From positions 1 through 17,470 of the forward strand of contig JACCVM010000189.1 in NCBI GenBank assembly GCA_013698135.1: 17,470 nucleotides of DNA, given 5' to 3'. The position numbers were made by a program, and so were the translations under genes. The notes under the pieces were generated by a model. It ran no database searches and was not told where the DNA came from. It was given only the letters and a program-made list of their open reading frames with translations. How positions within the stretch are numbered: the stretch's first letter is position 1; every line of letters starts with the position of its first letter. This DNA comes from Euzebyaceae bacterium. Its GTDB lineage: Bacteria; Actinomycetota; Nitriliruptoria; Euzebyales; Egibacteraceae. Of the stretch, positions 1 to 7,366 are shown one piece after another.

Positions 1-802
1 CGGTCAGCCACTTCTCGCCGAACCACACCCGCGGCCGGACACCCTGGGTCGCCAGCTCCTCGGTGCGCGTGTCCGTCGCCTGCTCGAACAGCGCGATGCG
101 GGTCTCGTGGTGCAGCTGCTTGCCGAGCAGGAACGGCGAGTTGGCGCCGACGGCCAGCAGCGGGGCGGACACGATCTGGGCGGCGTTCCAGTAGGTGGCG
201 AACTGGTGGGGGTCGACCTGCAGGTGAAGCTGCATGGAGGTGCAGGCGGCCTCCAACACGATCGAGTTGGCGGTGGTCTCCAGCGTCTCGTCACCAACGA
301 TGCGGATGAAGATGTCCTCGCCGCGAGCGGCGAGGATCATGTCGTTGAGCGCCTTGTAGCGGGGATTGGCCGACAGGTTCTGCTCGGTGACGTCGAAATC
401 GGTCAGGGTCGGCAGGATCCCAACGATCATGACCTGTGCGTCGAGGGTCTCGGCCATCGCGTGCGCGTGGTTCAGCGATCGGCGCAGACCCTGCTCAATC
501 TCGCTGAAGCAGGTGCCGGCCAGACGCCGTGGCTTGACATCGAACTCGACGTTGAACTGGGCGAGCTCGGTCTGGAAGTCACCTTCGGTGATCCGCTCGA
601 GCAGCTTCGCGTTGATCGGCGCCGCGTTGCCGTCGGCGTCGGTGATGTAGACCTCCATCTCGACACCGATGGTGCGCCGGCCGGTCTCGAACGCGCCCCC
701 GTCGATCAGTTGGCGTAGCGCGGCCAGGTTGGCCTTGACCTTCTCCCGGTATCGGGTCCGGTCCTCGCGCGTGAACTCTGTGGTTTCGATGTCACGCCCC
801 AT
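1..802 (-). CDS. Glutamate-cysteine ligase-like protein, GCS2 family (partial, cut by window edge)
   Basis: The first 267 codons are visible; the C-terminal part lies beyond the left edge. The protein starts MGRDIETTEF and has the features of the GCS2 carboxylate-amine/glutamate-cysteine ligase fold: an acidic GVEMEVYI strand at residues 46-53, where the family places metal-binding glutamates, a DFQTELAQFN segment near 75-84, and TSMQLHLQV near 188-196. I recall actinobacterial homologues of about 500 residues annotated as glutamate-cysteine ligase family protein, which share the RYREK start, VGANSPFL and RPRVWFGEKW segments. An ATP-dependent ligation of glutamate to an amine such as cysteine is inferred; the true substrate is not known from sequence. 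The ATG at 802 is chosen because GGAGGGG lies 5 nt upstream. It is probably transcribed alone, since 225 nt separate it from the next gene on this strand. Confidence 0.85.
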   Translation of the reverse strand, partial: MGRDIETTEFTREDRTRYREKVKANLAALRQLIDGGAFETGRRTIGVEMEVYITDADGNAAPINAKLLERITEGDFQTELAQFNVEFDVKPRRLAGTCFSEIEQGLRRSLNHAHAMAETLDAQVMIVGILPTLTDFDVTEQNLSANPRYKALNDMILAARGEDIFIRIVGDETLETTANSIVLEAACTSMQLHLQVDPHQFATYWNAAQIVSAPLLAVGANSPFLLGKQLHHETRIALFEQATDTRTEELATQGVRPRVWFGEKWLT

Positions 803-834
803 GGGCGCCCCTCCATGCCTGATGGCTGGCCGAG

Positions 835-861
835 AGTCTACGCAGGACGGCCACGGGCCAA
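835..861 (-). promoter_or_regulatory. Possible promoter of the GCS2-family gene
   Basis: On the minus strand TAGACT (840-835) fits the actinobacterial TANNNT -10, and TTGGCC (861-856) is a weak -35 at 15 nt spacing. This would give a leader of about 25 nt that carries the GGAGGGG ribosome binding site. The spacing is short, so the -35 is doubtful. Confidence 0.3.
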
Positions 862-932
862 TCCCGGCCCAGCTCGGGCGCCGCCTGCGCACTACGAGTC
901 GCGGCTGCAGGGAAGGTGCCGGCGCCCTCGCT

Positions 933-957
933 AGCGCCCCCGGCCCGGACGGGCGCT
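933..957. repeat. Inverted repeat in the spacer behind the radical SAM gene
   Basis: AGCGCCC (933-939) and GGGCGCT (951-957) form a perfect 7-bp inverted repeat with an 11-nt centre. It lies about 70 nt beyond the radical SAM stop codon. No T tract follows on the minus strand, so a terminator role is only possible. Nothing else was recognised in the 803-1027 spacer apart from the GCS2 promoter and ribosome binding site. Confidence 0.3.
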
Positions 958-1027
958 GGAACGCAAACGGCCAGCGGCTCGTTTCCCGCAGCGGTAGCGC
1001 CCGAGATTCCCACGCGTCGCGCGTCGC

Positions 1028-2980
1028 CTACAGCAACGACAGCTGGGCGGCTGCGACTGGCCCCGAGCCACCGCCCGGGGTGGGTTCCTGGGCCACGGGT
1101 GAGCGGCGATCGTCGGGCAGGCCGCGCCACGACGGAGGCACCGTCGGGCGGCCATGTCGCTGCCAGGCCAGCCGGCGCTGATCCGCCACGAACGCGCCAA
1201 CGCTCCTGCGGTACCCGGCGGGTGCGTCGCTGCGTCGGTACAGCGCCGCATAGCGGTCGACCAGCCGGGGGTGGTGCCGCTGCAGCCACGGCCAGAAGAT
1301 CTCACGCACGCCGGGACGCAGGTGCAGCACGATGGGCGTCACGTGCACGGCCCCCGCCTGCACCGCCGCGTCAACCACGCCCGCCAGCTGCGCCCGATCG
1401 TCATTGAGCCCTGGCATGATCGGCGCGAGCATCACCCCGGTCGGGATGCCAGCCACGTTCAACGCCCTGACGGCGGCCAGACGAGCGCGCGGCGAGGGGG
1501 TTCCTGGCTCGGCGACCCGCCACAGATCCTCGTCCAGCAGGCCGATGGTCAGGGCCGCCCCCACCGGGACGAGTCTCGCCGCCGCCTGGAGCGGCGCCAG
1601 GTCACGGGTGATCAACGTGCCCTTGGTGAGAATGGAGAAGGGCGTCCGAGCCTGAGCCAACGCCTGGATGACCTGTGGCATGAGCGCGTAGCGGCCCTCG
1701 CAACGCTGGTAGGGGTCGGTGTTGGTGCCCATGGCGACATGCTCTCCGCGCCACGACGGCCGGGCCAGCTCTCGGCGCAGCACCTCGGCGAGGTTGACCT
1801 TGACCACGACCTTGCGCTCGAAGTCCTCGCCGGGCGACAGGTTGAGGTAGCTGTGCGTCGGCCGAGCGAAGCAGTTGTGGCTGACGACGCCTTCCGCGAT
1901 GAAGTCGCCAGTCCCTGTCGTGACATCGAACAGTGGCAGATCCAAGCCGAGTGGCTCGATCGCCGCCACGCCGAGTCGCGCATCCGACTTGATCGCCCGG
2001 CCTTCGATTGAACGCTTCCGCTCGATAGCAGGGTCGACGAGATGGAAGAAGCGCAGCTGCTCGGACAGTCCACCGAGCAACCGCACCGCCCGGCACCCGT
2101 TCGGTGCAGTCTCCAGGATCCAGCGAAATGCAAACCGGCGAAGCGCAGAGGTGGCCGCGTCGATGATCACGGCATCGGTGTTGAAGATCCGCAGGATGCC
2201 ACAGCTGTAGCTGCCCTCAGCGTCGAAGATCCCGGCCAGGAAACCCTTGACCCATTCGTCACACGGCTGCAGTGGCCATGCGATTACGTCGTGCATTGCG
2301 GCGACCGCAAGTCGCGCGGACGTCCGGATGGCGCGGCGCTGGTAGTCGTACGAGCCCAGATGCGCATCGCCCCGCAGCATCCCGCACAGGTAGCCGCGGC
2401 GGTACTCATGGGTGTGCTTGGGCGGGGCAGGCGGCGCGCCGGTGCCCATCAGCTTGTCGTTGCCCGTGAGATGGGGGCGACGCAACGCCCCGCATTCGGC
2501 ACCGGTCACGTGCTTCCAACCGCGGCGGGTCAGGAAGCGGTGGTCGGCACTGGTCACCAACTGTGTCCCGTCGGACAGTGTCACTCGGTAGGCCGGCTTG
2601 ACCGTCGACCAATGATCCAGCACCTCGGTGATCGCATAGCGGTGATACGACCCGCGCCGCACCGTCCCGTAGACCGCGTCGCCGGGTTGGACGTCTTGCA
2701 GGGGCTTGCTCCGTCCGTCCGCCATGAGGATCGCCGTCTCACCGGACAGGCAGTAGCTGCAGGCATGTGAGCAACCCCGGTAGGGATTGATGCTCCAGGC
2801 GAAGGGCATCCCCTTGACGCGGTTGAGGGCCGACTTCGTCTCCACCTCCAGAAAGGCCATGCCGGCGAACTCGGGGGTGTCGAAGGTGCGCACCCGCTCC
2901 ACCCGCAACGGCAGCGCCGATTGGGCCGGTAAGGCGGCTTCCGCACCCGGCGCGCGCTGCAGGTCGGTCATCGACGTCAC
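1028..2980 (-). CDS. Intein-containing Rv2578c-family radical SAM protein
   Basis: This is a 650-residue precursor. The exteins, residues 1-76 and 370-650, join to a 357-residue radical SAM protein of the Rv2578c family, whose function is unknown to me. The extein holds INPYRGC then CSHACSY; after splicing the next residue is C370 (CFARPTHSY), which restores the CxxxCxxC motif for the [4Fe-4S] cluster and S-adenosylmethionine. GTNTDPYQRCEG, SILTKGT and LAPIMPGLND follow, as in this radical SAM subgroup. The last 40 or so residues (PPSWRG onward) are proline/glycine rich and probably disordered. The start is taken as GTG 2980, which sits 6 nt after a -10 element (leaderless); ATG 2971 is the alternative. 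No Shine-Dalgarno sequence is visible for either. It is divergent from ppk and carries a LexA box in its promoter. Confidence 0.93.
   Translation of the reverse strand: MTSMTDLQRAPGAEAALPAQSALPLRVERVRTFDTPEFAGMAFLEVETKSALNRVKGMPFAWSINPYRGCSHACSYCLSGETAILMADGRSKPLQDVQPGDAVYGTVRRGSYHRYAITEVLDHWSTVKPAYRVTLSDGTQLVTSADHRFLTRRGWKHVTGAECGALRRPHLTGNDKLMGTGAPPAPPKHTHEYRRGYLCGMLRGDAHLGSYDYQRRAIRTSARLAVAAMHDVIAWPLQPCDEWVKGFLAGIFDAEGSYSCGILRIFNTDAVIIDAATSALRRFAFRWILETAPNGCRAVRLLGGLSEQLRFFHLVDPAIERKRSIEGRAIKSDARLGVAAIEPLGLDLPLFDVTTGTGDFIAEGVVSHNCFARPTHSYLNLSPGEDFERKVVVKVNLAEVLRRELARPSWRGEHVAMGTNTDPYQRCEGRYALMPQVIQALAQARTPFSILTKGTLITRDLAPLQAAARLVPVGAALTIGLLDEDLWRVAEPGTPSPRARLAAVRALNVAGIPTGVMLAPIMPGLNDDRAQLAGVVDAAVQAGAVHVTPIVLHLRPGVREIFWPWLQRHHPRLVDRYAALYRRSDAPAGYRRSVGAFVADQRRLAWQRHGRPTVPPSWRGLPDDRRSPVAQEPTPGGGSGPVAAAQLSLL
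1874..2752 (-). mobile_element. Intein with LAGLIDADG homing endonuclease
   Basis: The intein is residues 77-369 (293 aa) of the radical SAM precursor. The N-terminal splicing block begins with Cys77 (CLSGETAI); VTSADHRFLT near 142-151 fits block B with its conserved histidine. The C-terminal end is GDFIAEGVVSHN, with penultimate His368 and terminal Asn369, followed by Cys370 as the +1 nucleophile. This is a standard class 1 splicing set. Two LAGLIDADG-like helices are present: YLCGMLRGDAHLGS (197-210) and GFLAGIFDAEGSY (246-258). Each keeps an acidic residue at the catalytic position, so the endonuclease may be active. In 60-nt blocks I counted, the intein DNA is about 62-70% GC against 73-75% in the C-extein, which fits lateral entry. 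Confidence 0.92.
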
Positions 2981-3015
2981 GCAGCCAGTATCGAACAGGT
3001 GTTCGATGACCGCAA
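2981..3015 (-). promoter_or_regulatory. Probable LexA-controlled, leaderless promoter of the radical SAM gene
   Basis: On the minus strand TTGCGG (3015-3010) is a -35 candidate, followed by a 17-nt spacer and GATACT (2992-2987) as -10. Six nucleotides then separate it from the GTG at 2980, the expected start point of transcription. The LexA box fills the spacer and touches the -10, so bound LexA would block RNA polymerase. Confidence 0.6.
2991..3006. promoter_or_regulatory. LexA (SOS) box
   Basis: TCGAACAGGTGTTCGA is a perfect palindrome matching the mycobacterial/actinobacterial SOS box TCGAAC-N4-GTTCGA, with one further matching base on each side (A...T). It lies 11-26 nt upstream of the radical SAM GTG and 72-87 nt upstream of ppk. 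Confidence 0.88.
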
Positions 3016-3063
3016 GCCCCGACGCCGTTCGCCAGGCTGTTCAGCGCGCGTTCACCAGGATGG

Positions 3064-3077
3064 GATAGCGTTCTCTG
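3064..3077 (+). promoter_or_regulatory. Possible leaderless -10 element of ppk
   Basis: TAGCGT (3066-3071) fits TANNNT and lies 6 nt before the GTG start at 3078, with no Shine-Dalgarno sequence in between. No convincing -35 is seen; TTCAGC at 3040-3045 would give a 20-nt spacer. Confidence 0.4.
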
Positions 3078-5255
3078 GTGCAATCCGAGGCTGTCGCCGT
3101 TGCGGAAGAGCCGGCCGAGCCGCCGTCTCGTTACATCAACCGCGAGCTGTCCTGGCTGGAGTTCAACAGCCGCGTCCTGGAGCTGGCGGAACGCCCCGAC
3201 ACACCGCTGCTGGAGCGCGTGAAGTTCCTGGCGATCTTCAGTTCCAACCTCGACGAGTTCTTCCAGGTGCGCGTGGCCGGTCTGAAGGACCAGCTGGCGG
3301 CGGGTCTCGGGACCAGCGGCATCGACGAACAAGCGCCCAGCGCGCAGCTGCGCGTCGTGACCGAACGCACCCGCGAGCTCATCGCCCGGCAGTCACAGGC
3401 GTTCGTGCAGGACATCAGTCCGGCGCTGGTCGACGCCGGCATCTGCTTCGTCAACTGGCCGAAGCTGACCGCCGAGGACCGCAAGCACCTGCTGGATGTC
3501 TTCGAGCGCCAGATCTTTCCGGTGCTCACGCCGCTGGCGGTCGACCCGGGGCATCCGTTCCCCTACATCTCGAGCCTGTCACTGAACCTCGCGGTGATCG
3601 TGCGCGTGCCCGACACCGGCGAGCGACGCTTCGCCCGGGTCAAGGTGCCGCCCCTGCTCCCCCGCTTCGTGGCCCTGCCCGACGGCAAGCGCTTCGTTCC
3701 CCTGGAACAGGTCATCGCGGCTCACCTGGAACGGCTGTTTCCCGGCATGGAGATCTGCGGCCGCTTTCCGTTCCGGGTGACGCGCAACGCCGACCTGACC
3801 CTGGAGGAGGGCGAGGCCGACGACCTGCTGGCCGCCGTGGAGATGGAGCTACGGCGGCGGCGCTTCGGCAGGGCCGTCCGCCTGGAGATCGAGCGGGGCT
3901 GCAGCGGCGAGGTTCGCGACCTGCTGCGTCGTGAGCTGGAGCTGCACCGCGACGACGTGCACGAAGTCGACGGACCCCTCGACCTCGGGGGGCTGGCGGC
4001 GGTCTACGAACTGGACCGCTCAGAGCTCAAGGACGACAAGTGGACACCCAGCACGCAGCCTGGGCTGGCCACCGCCGGCGACGAGGACGTCGACCTGTTC
4101 GCCGTCCTACGGTCGCGCGACGTGCTCGTCCACCATCCATACGACTCGTTCGCGACGTCGGTCGAGGCATTCATCGAGCAGGCCGCCGACGACCCCAAGG
4201 TGCTGGCGATCAAGCAGACCCTGTACCGCACGTCCGGTGACAGCCCCATCGTCAAGGCGCTGATCCACGCGGCGGAGCGCGGCAAGCAGGTGGCCGTGCT
4301 CATCGAGCTCAAGGCCCGCTTCGACGAGCAGGCCAACATCGACTGGGCCAGGGCGCTGGAAGAAGTCGGTGTGCATGTGGTGTACGGCTTGGTCGGTCTG
4401 AAGACCCACGCCAAGGCGGCGCTGGTGGTACGCCAGGAGGCCGACGACATCCGGCGCTACTGCCATGTCGGCACCGGGAACTACAACTCCAAGACCGCGC
4501 GGCTGTATGAGGACATCGGCCTGCTGTCCGCGGATCCCGACCTCGGCGCGGACCTGTCGGACCTGTTCAACCTGCTGACGGGCTACAGCCTGCGACCCCA
4601 GCACCGCCAGCTGATCCTCGCCCCGACCTCGCTGCGCCGTCGCATCATCGAACACATCCGCGAGGAGGCCGGCGGCGACGACGGACGCATCGTGATGAAG
4701 ATGAACAGCCTCGCCGACGCCCCGGTGGTCGACGCGCTGTACGGGGCCTCGCAAGCCGGCTGCAGCATCGACCTGATCGTGCGGGGCATCTGCTGCCTGC
4801 GCCCTGGCGTGCCGGGGCTGTCGGACAACATCCGGGTGCGCTCGATCGTCGGGCGCTTCCTGGAACACTCACGGATCTTCTCCTTCGCCCACGCCGGCGC
4901 ACCCAGCGGCACGATCTACATCGGCTCGGCGGACTTGATGCCGCGCAACCTCGATCGGCGCATCGAGACCGTCATCGAGGTCTCAGACCCTGACCTACGC
5001 GCGCGGCTTGACGAGGTCTTGGAGCTCAACCTCGCCGACGACACCAACGCCTGGGAGCTGGACGCCCACGGTTGCTGGGAGCGGGTGCCGGCGGGCGAGG
5101 GCATCAGCGTGCACCAGCGGCTGCAGGAGCTGGCACTGGAGGGCGGGCGCCGCCGCCGCGACGAGGGGTTCACGTCGGCCTCGGAAGCTGCCGGCTCGGT
5201 GTCACGGCTGGTGACCTGGGCCAATACGGAACGTGGCGACATGGCGAAGGCATGA
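3078..5255 (+). CDS. ppk: Polyphosphate kinase PPK1
   Basis: This 725-residue protein is the usual size for PPK1, which reversibly moves the terminal phosphate of ATP onto a polyphosphate chain through a phosphohistidine. The N domain opens with YINRELSWLEFNSRVL (19-34); the head domain follows to about 320. HPYDSFATSVEAF (353-365) begins the two phospholipase D-like catalytic domains. The likely phosphoacceptor is His444 in GLKTHAKAA, with His463 in YCHVGTGNYN and a second-domain histidine at 597 in FLEHSRIFSF. IGSADLMPRNLDRRIE (615-630) is the conserved late segment. GTG 3078 is taken as start because it follows a -10 element by 6 nt and the conserved N-terminus begins just after it. It heads an operon with a histidine phosphatase and ppx. 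Confidence 0.97.
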   Translation: MQSEAVAVAEEPAEPPSRYINRELSWLEFNSRVLELAERPDTPLLERVKFLAIFSSNLDEFFQVRVAGLKDQLAAGLGTSGIDEQAPSAQLRVVTERTRELIARQSQAFVQDISPALVDAGICFVNWPKLTAEDRKHLLDVFERQIFPVLTPLAVDPGHPFPYISSLSLNLAVIVRVPDTGERRFARVKVPPLLPRFVALPDGKRFVPLEQVIAAHLERLFPGMEICGRFPFRVTRNADLTLEEGEADDLLAAVEMELRRRRFGRAVRLEIERGCSGEVRDLLRRELELHRDDVHEVDGPLDLGGLAAVYELDRSELKDDKWTPSTQPGLATAGDEDVDLFAVLRSRDVLVHHPYDSFATSVEAFIEQAADDPKVLAIKQTLYRTSGDSPIVKALIHAAERGKQVAVLIELKARFDEQANIDWARALEEVGVHVVYGLVGLKTHAKAALVVRQEADDIRRYCHVGTGNYNSKTARLYEDIGLLSADPDLGADLSDLFNLLTGYSLRPQHRQLILAPTSLRRRIIEHIREEAGGDDGRIVMKMNSLADAPVVDALYGASQAGCSIDLIVRGICCLRPGVPGLSDNIRVRSIVGRFLEHSRIFSFAHAGAPSGTIYIGSADLMPRNLDRRIETVIEVSDPDLRARLDEVLELNLADDTNAWELDAHGCWERVPAGEGISVHQRLQELALEGGRRRRDEGFTSASEAAGSVSRLVTWANTERGDMAKA

Positions 5256-5308
5256 CCACCACGCCGCGGCACCCAGCCGCTTTCGCCCGCCAGGGCGCGT
5301 AGCCGGCG

Positions 5309-5770
5309 ATGGGCACCATCCTGCTGGTGCGCCACGCCCATGCCGGCAGCTCCGACGACTGGGTCGGCGACGACCGCATCCGGCCGCTGAGCCGCAAGGG
5401 GGTCGCGCAGTCGCAAGGCCTGGTCAGGCTGCTCGACGACCGGCGGATCGCCACCATTCACGCCAGCCCGTTCGTCCGCTGCACGCAGACCGTGGAGCCG
5501 CTGGCCGCCGCCAGGGGCATGACCGTCCTGCCCAGCGACGCGCTGGCCGAGGGGTCCGACGAGGATGCCTTGCGGCTGGTGCGCGACCTCGCCGACCACG
5601 ACGCGGCGCTGTGCACCCACGGCGACATCATCCCTGCCGTGCTGCGGGGGTTGGGCGATGACGGGTTGCGGCTGCCACGCAACGCGCGCTGGCAGAAGGG
5701 CTCGGTGTGGGTCTTGTCGGCCGATGGGGAAGGCTGTTGGCAGGCTGTGTACCTGCCACCTGCCACCTAA
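5309..5770 (+). CDS. Histidine phosphatase family protein, SixA-like / MutT1 C-terminal-like
   Basis: This 153-residue single-domain phosphatase of the phosphoglycerate mutase-like superfamily starts at ATG 5309, directly ahead of the core strand. It has the RH core at LLVRHAHAG (5-13) with nucleophile His9, the basic SPFVRCTQT (53-61), a probable acid Glu81 in LAEG, and the second histidine His104 in CTHGD. The segments GDDRIRPLSRKG and RNARWQKGSVWVL resemble the C-terminal phosphatase half of mycobacterial MutT1, also encoded beside ppk, but no Nudix domain is present here. The substrate is unknown; a nucleotide or polyphosphate-linked compound is inferred from context. The spacing to ppk is 53 nt without a promoter that I can see. 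The ribosome binding site is weak. Confidence 0.88.
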   Translation: MGTILLVRHAHAGSSDDWVGDDRIRPLSRKGVAQSQGLVRLLDDRRIATIHASPFVRCTQTVEPLAAARGMTVLPSDALAEGSDEDALRLVRDLADHDAALCTHGDIIPAVLRGLGDDGLRLPRNARWQKGSVWVLSADGEGCWQAVYLPPAT

Positions 5771-5787
5771 GGACGCGTTTCGTGTCC
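5771..5787 (+). repeat. Small stem-loop between the phosphatase gene and ppx
   Basis: GGACGCG-TTT-CGTGTCC forms a 7-bp stem with one G-U pair immediately after the phosphatase stop codon. There is no T tract, so it is more likely an mRNA processing or stability element, or chance, than a full terminator. Confidence 0.25.
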
Positions 5788-5815
5788 TACCGCTGTCGCT
5801 ACATGAGGACTGTGC

Positions 5816-7366
5816 ATGCGCATCGCCGCGCTCGATCTGGGCAGCAACTCGTTCCACCTGCTGGTCGCCGACGCCGGGTCGGACGGCAGCCTGACGCCGG
5901 TCCTGGTGGACAAGACGATGCTGCGCCTCGGCGACGTGGTGGCAAAGGACGGGGCCATCACGGGCTCGGCCGCCGACGAGGCGGTGGCCACCGTCCGTCG
6001 CTACCGGGCCCTGGCCGACGCCGCCGGCGCCGTCGAGATGGTGACGTGCGCCACGAGTGCCATGCGCGAGGCCAGCAATTGCGCGGCGTTGGTGCAGCGC
6101 ATGTCCGACGAGGCAGGCGTGACCGTGCGGATCATCGACGGCGACGAGGAAGCGCGCCTGATCTTCGCCGCGGTGCGCGCCAGCGTCGTGCTCGAGCCAC
6201 CCCCCGCGGTGTGCCTCGATCTCGGCGGCGGCAGCCTCGAGGTGTCTGTCGGTGACGTGAAGGGCCTGCGCTGGGCGGTCAGCCTGCCGTTGGGCGTTGG
6301 CCGGCTCACCACCGAGCTGGTGCGCTCCGACCCGCCCCGCAAGGGCGACCTGCGCCGGGTGCGCAACCGGGTGACCGAGGCACTGGAGCCGGTGGCCGCC
6401 GAGGTGGCCACCCACGCCCCCGGCCTTGCCGTCGGGACCAGCGGCACGCTCACCGACCTGGCGGTCGCTGCCCTGGCGAAGGCCACCGGCGTCAAGCCGG
6501 CACTGACCAACCAGCTGGAGGTCAGCCGCAAGCAGCTGGAGGCGCTGCACGCCGACCTGATCGCGATGACCTGCGCCGAGCGGGAACAGGTCGCCGGCCT
6601 AGAGCCCCGGCGCGCGCCGTTGGCGGTCGCTGGCTCGACCGTGGCGCTGACCGCCATGGCGCTGCTGGACCTCGAACGCCTCGTGATCGGCACCTGGGCG
6701 CTGCGGGAGGGCATGGTCTTGGACACCCTCGCCCGCCACCACCCACCCGACCGCCACGACGACCCCCGGGCGATCCGCGACGCCTCGGTGCTCGCCCTCG
6801 CCCACCGCTACAGCTGGCCGGAAGCGCACAGCCGCCTCGTCGCCCAGATGGCGCAGACCTTGTTCGACGCGACCAGCGATCTGCACGGCCTCGACGAACA
6901 GCAGCGGGAGCTGCTGACCCACGCGGCGCTGCTGCACGATGTCGGCGGCCATGTCTCGGCCGAGGATCAGGCCAGTCACAGCGCCTACCTGATCACCCAC
7001 GGCCGGCTTCGCGGCTTCGACCCCGACGAGACTGCGGTCCTGGCCTGCTTGGCCCGCTACCACCACAAGGGGGAACCGGGCGAGGGGTTCGCGTCGTTCG
7101 ATCGGTTGCCGTCGCGCCGGCGTAAGGCGCTGCGCTCGCTGGTGGCGCTGCTGCAGGTCGCCCACGGGCTGGATCGCGGTCGCACCGGCGGCGTGACCCG
7201 ACTCGATGTGACGGTGACCGACGAGGCGGTGCACCTGGCCGTTGCCACGGCCACCGACACCGACGGCGAGCTGGAGCGCTGGGGCGCGCAGCGCGCTACC
7301 AAGCGGGTCGAGCGTGCCTTCGGCCGCCAGCTGGTCATCTCCGAGTCGGCGGAGGTCGGCACATGA
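5816..7366 (+). CDS. ppx: Exopolyphosphatase / guanosine pentaphosphate phosphatase, Ppx/GppA family
   Basis: This 516-residue cytoplasmic enzyme is expected to remove terminal phosphate from polyphosphate, or from pppGpp. The N-terminal ASKHA phosphatase domain (about 1-300) has the phosphate-binding DLGSNSFHLL (7-16), the catalytic-glutamate region DGDEEARLIF (108-117), DLGGGSLEVS (135-144) and GTSGTLTDLA (207-216). The C-terminal HD-like domain has LLHDVGGH (372-379) and HSAYLI (388-393), as in full-length Ppx/GppA. GAGGAC lies 5 nt before ATG 5816. Placement two genes after ppk argues for polyphosphate turnover; sequence alone does not separate Ppx from GppA activity. It overlaps the next gene by the ATGA at 7363-7366. 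Confidence 0.93.
   Translation: MRIAALDLGSNSFHLLVADAGSDGSLTPVLVDKTMLRLGDVVAKDGAITGSAADEAVATVRRYRALADAAGAVEMVTCATSAMREASNCAALVQRMSDEAGVTVRIIDGDEEARLIFAAVRASVVLEPPPAVCLDLGGGSLEVSVGDVKGLRWAVSLPLGVGRLTTELVRSDPPRKGDLRRVRNRVTEALEPVAAEVATHAPGLAVGTSGTLTDLAVAALAKATGVKPALTNQLEVSRKQLEALHADLIAMTCAEREQVAGLEPRRAPLAVAGSTVALTAMALLDLERLVIGTWALREGMVLDTLARHHPPDRHDDPRAIRDASVLALAHRYSWPEAHSRLVAQMAQTLFDATSDLHGLDEQQRELLTHAALLHDVGGHVSAEDQASHSAYLITHGRLRGFDPDETAVLACLARYHHKGEPGEGFASFDRLPSRRRKALRSLVALLQVAHGLDRGRTGGVTRLDVTVTDEAVHLAVATATDTDGELERWGAQRATKRVERAFGRQLVISESAEVGT

Noticed and set aside
2991..3006. The LexA box as a direct operator of ppk
   Set aside because: It lies 72-87 nt upstream of ppk, outside the expected promoter core, while it fits exactly within the spacer of the divergent radical SAM promoter.
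2999..3934. A 311-codon plus-strand frame overlapping the ppk start
   Set aside because: It is a frame-shifted shadow of ppk with Arg/Gly/Ala-rich composition.
4916..6550. A 544-codon open frame on the minus strand opposite ppk, the phosphatase gene and ppx
   Set aside because: It is the antisense of three well-supported genes, is full of Gly/Arg/His/Gln, matches no family, and long antisense frames are expected at this GC content.
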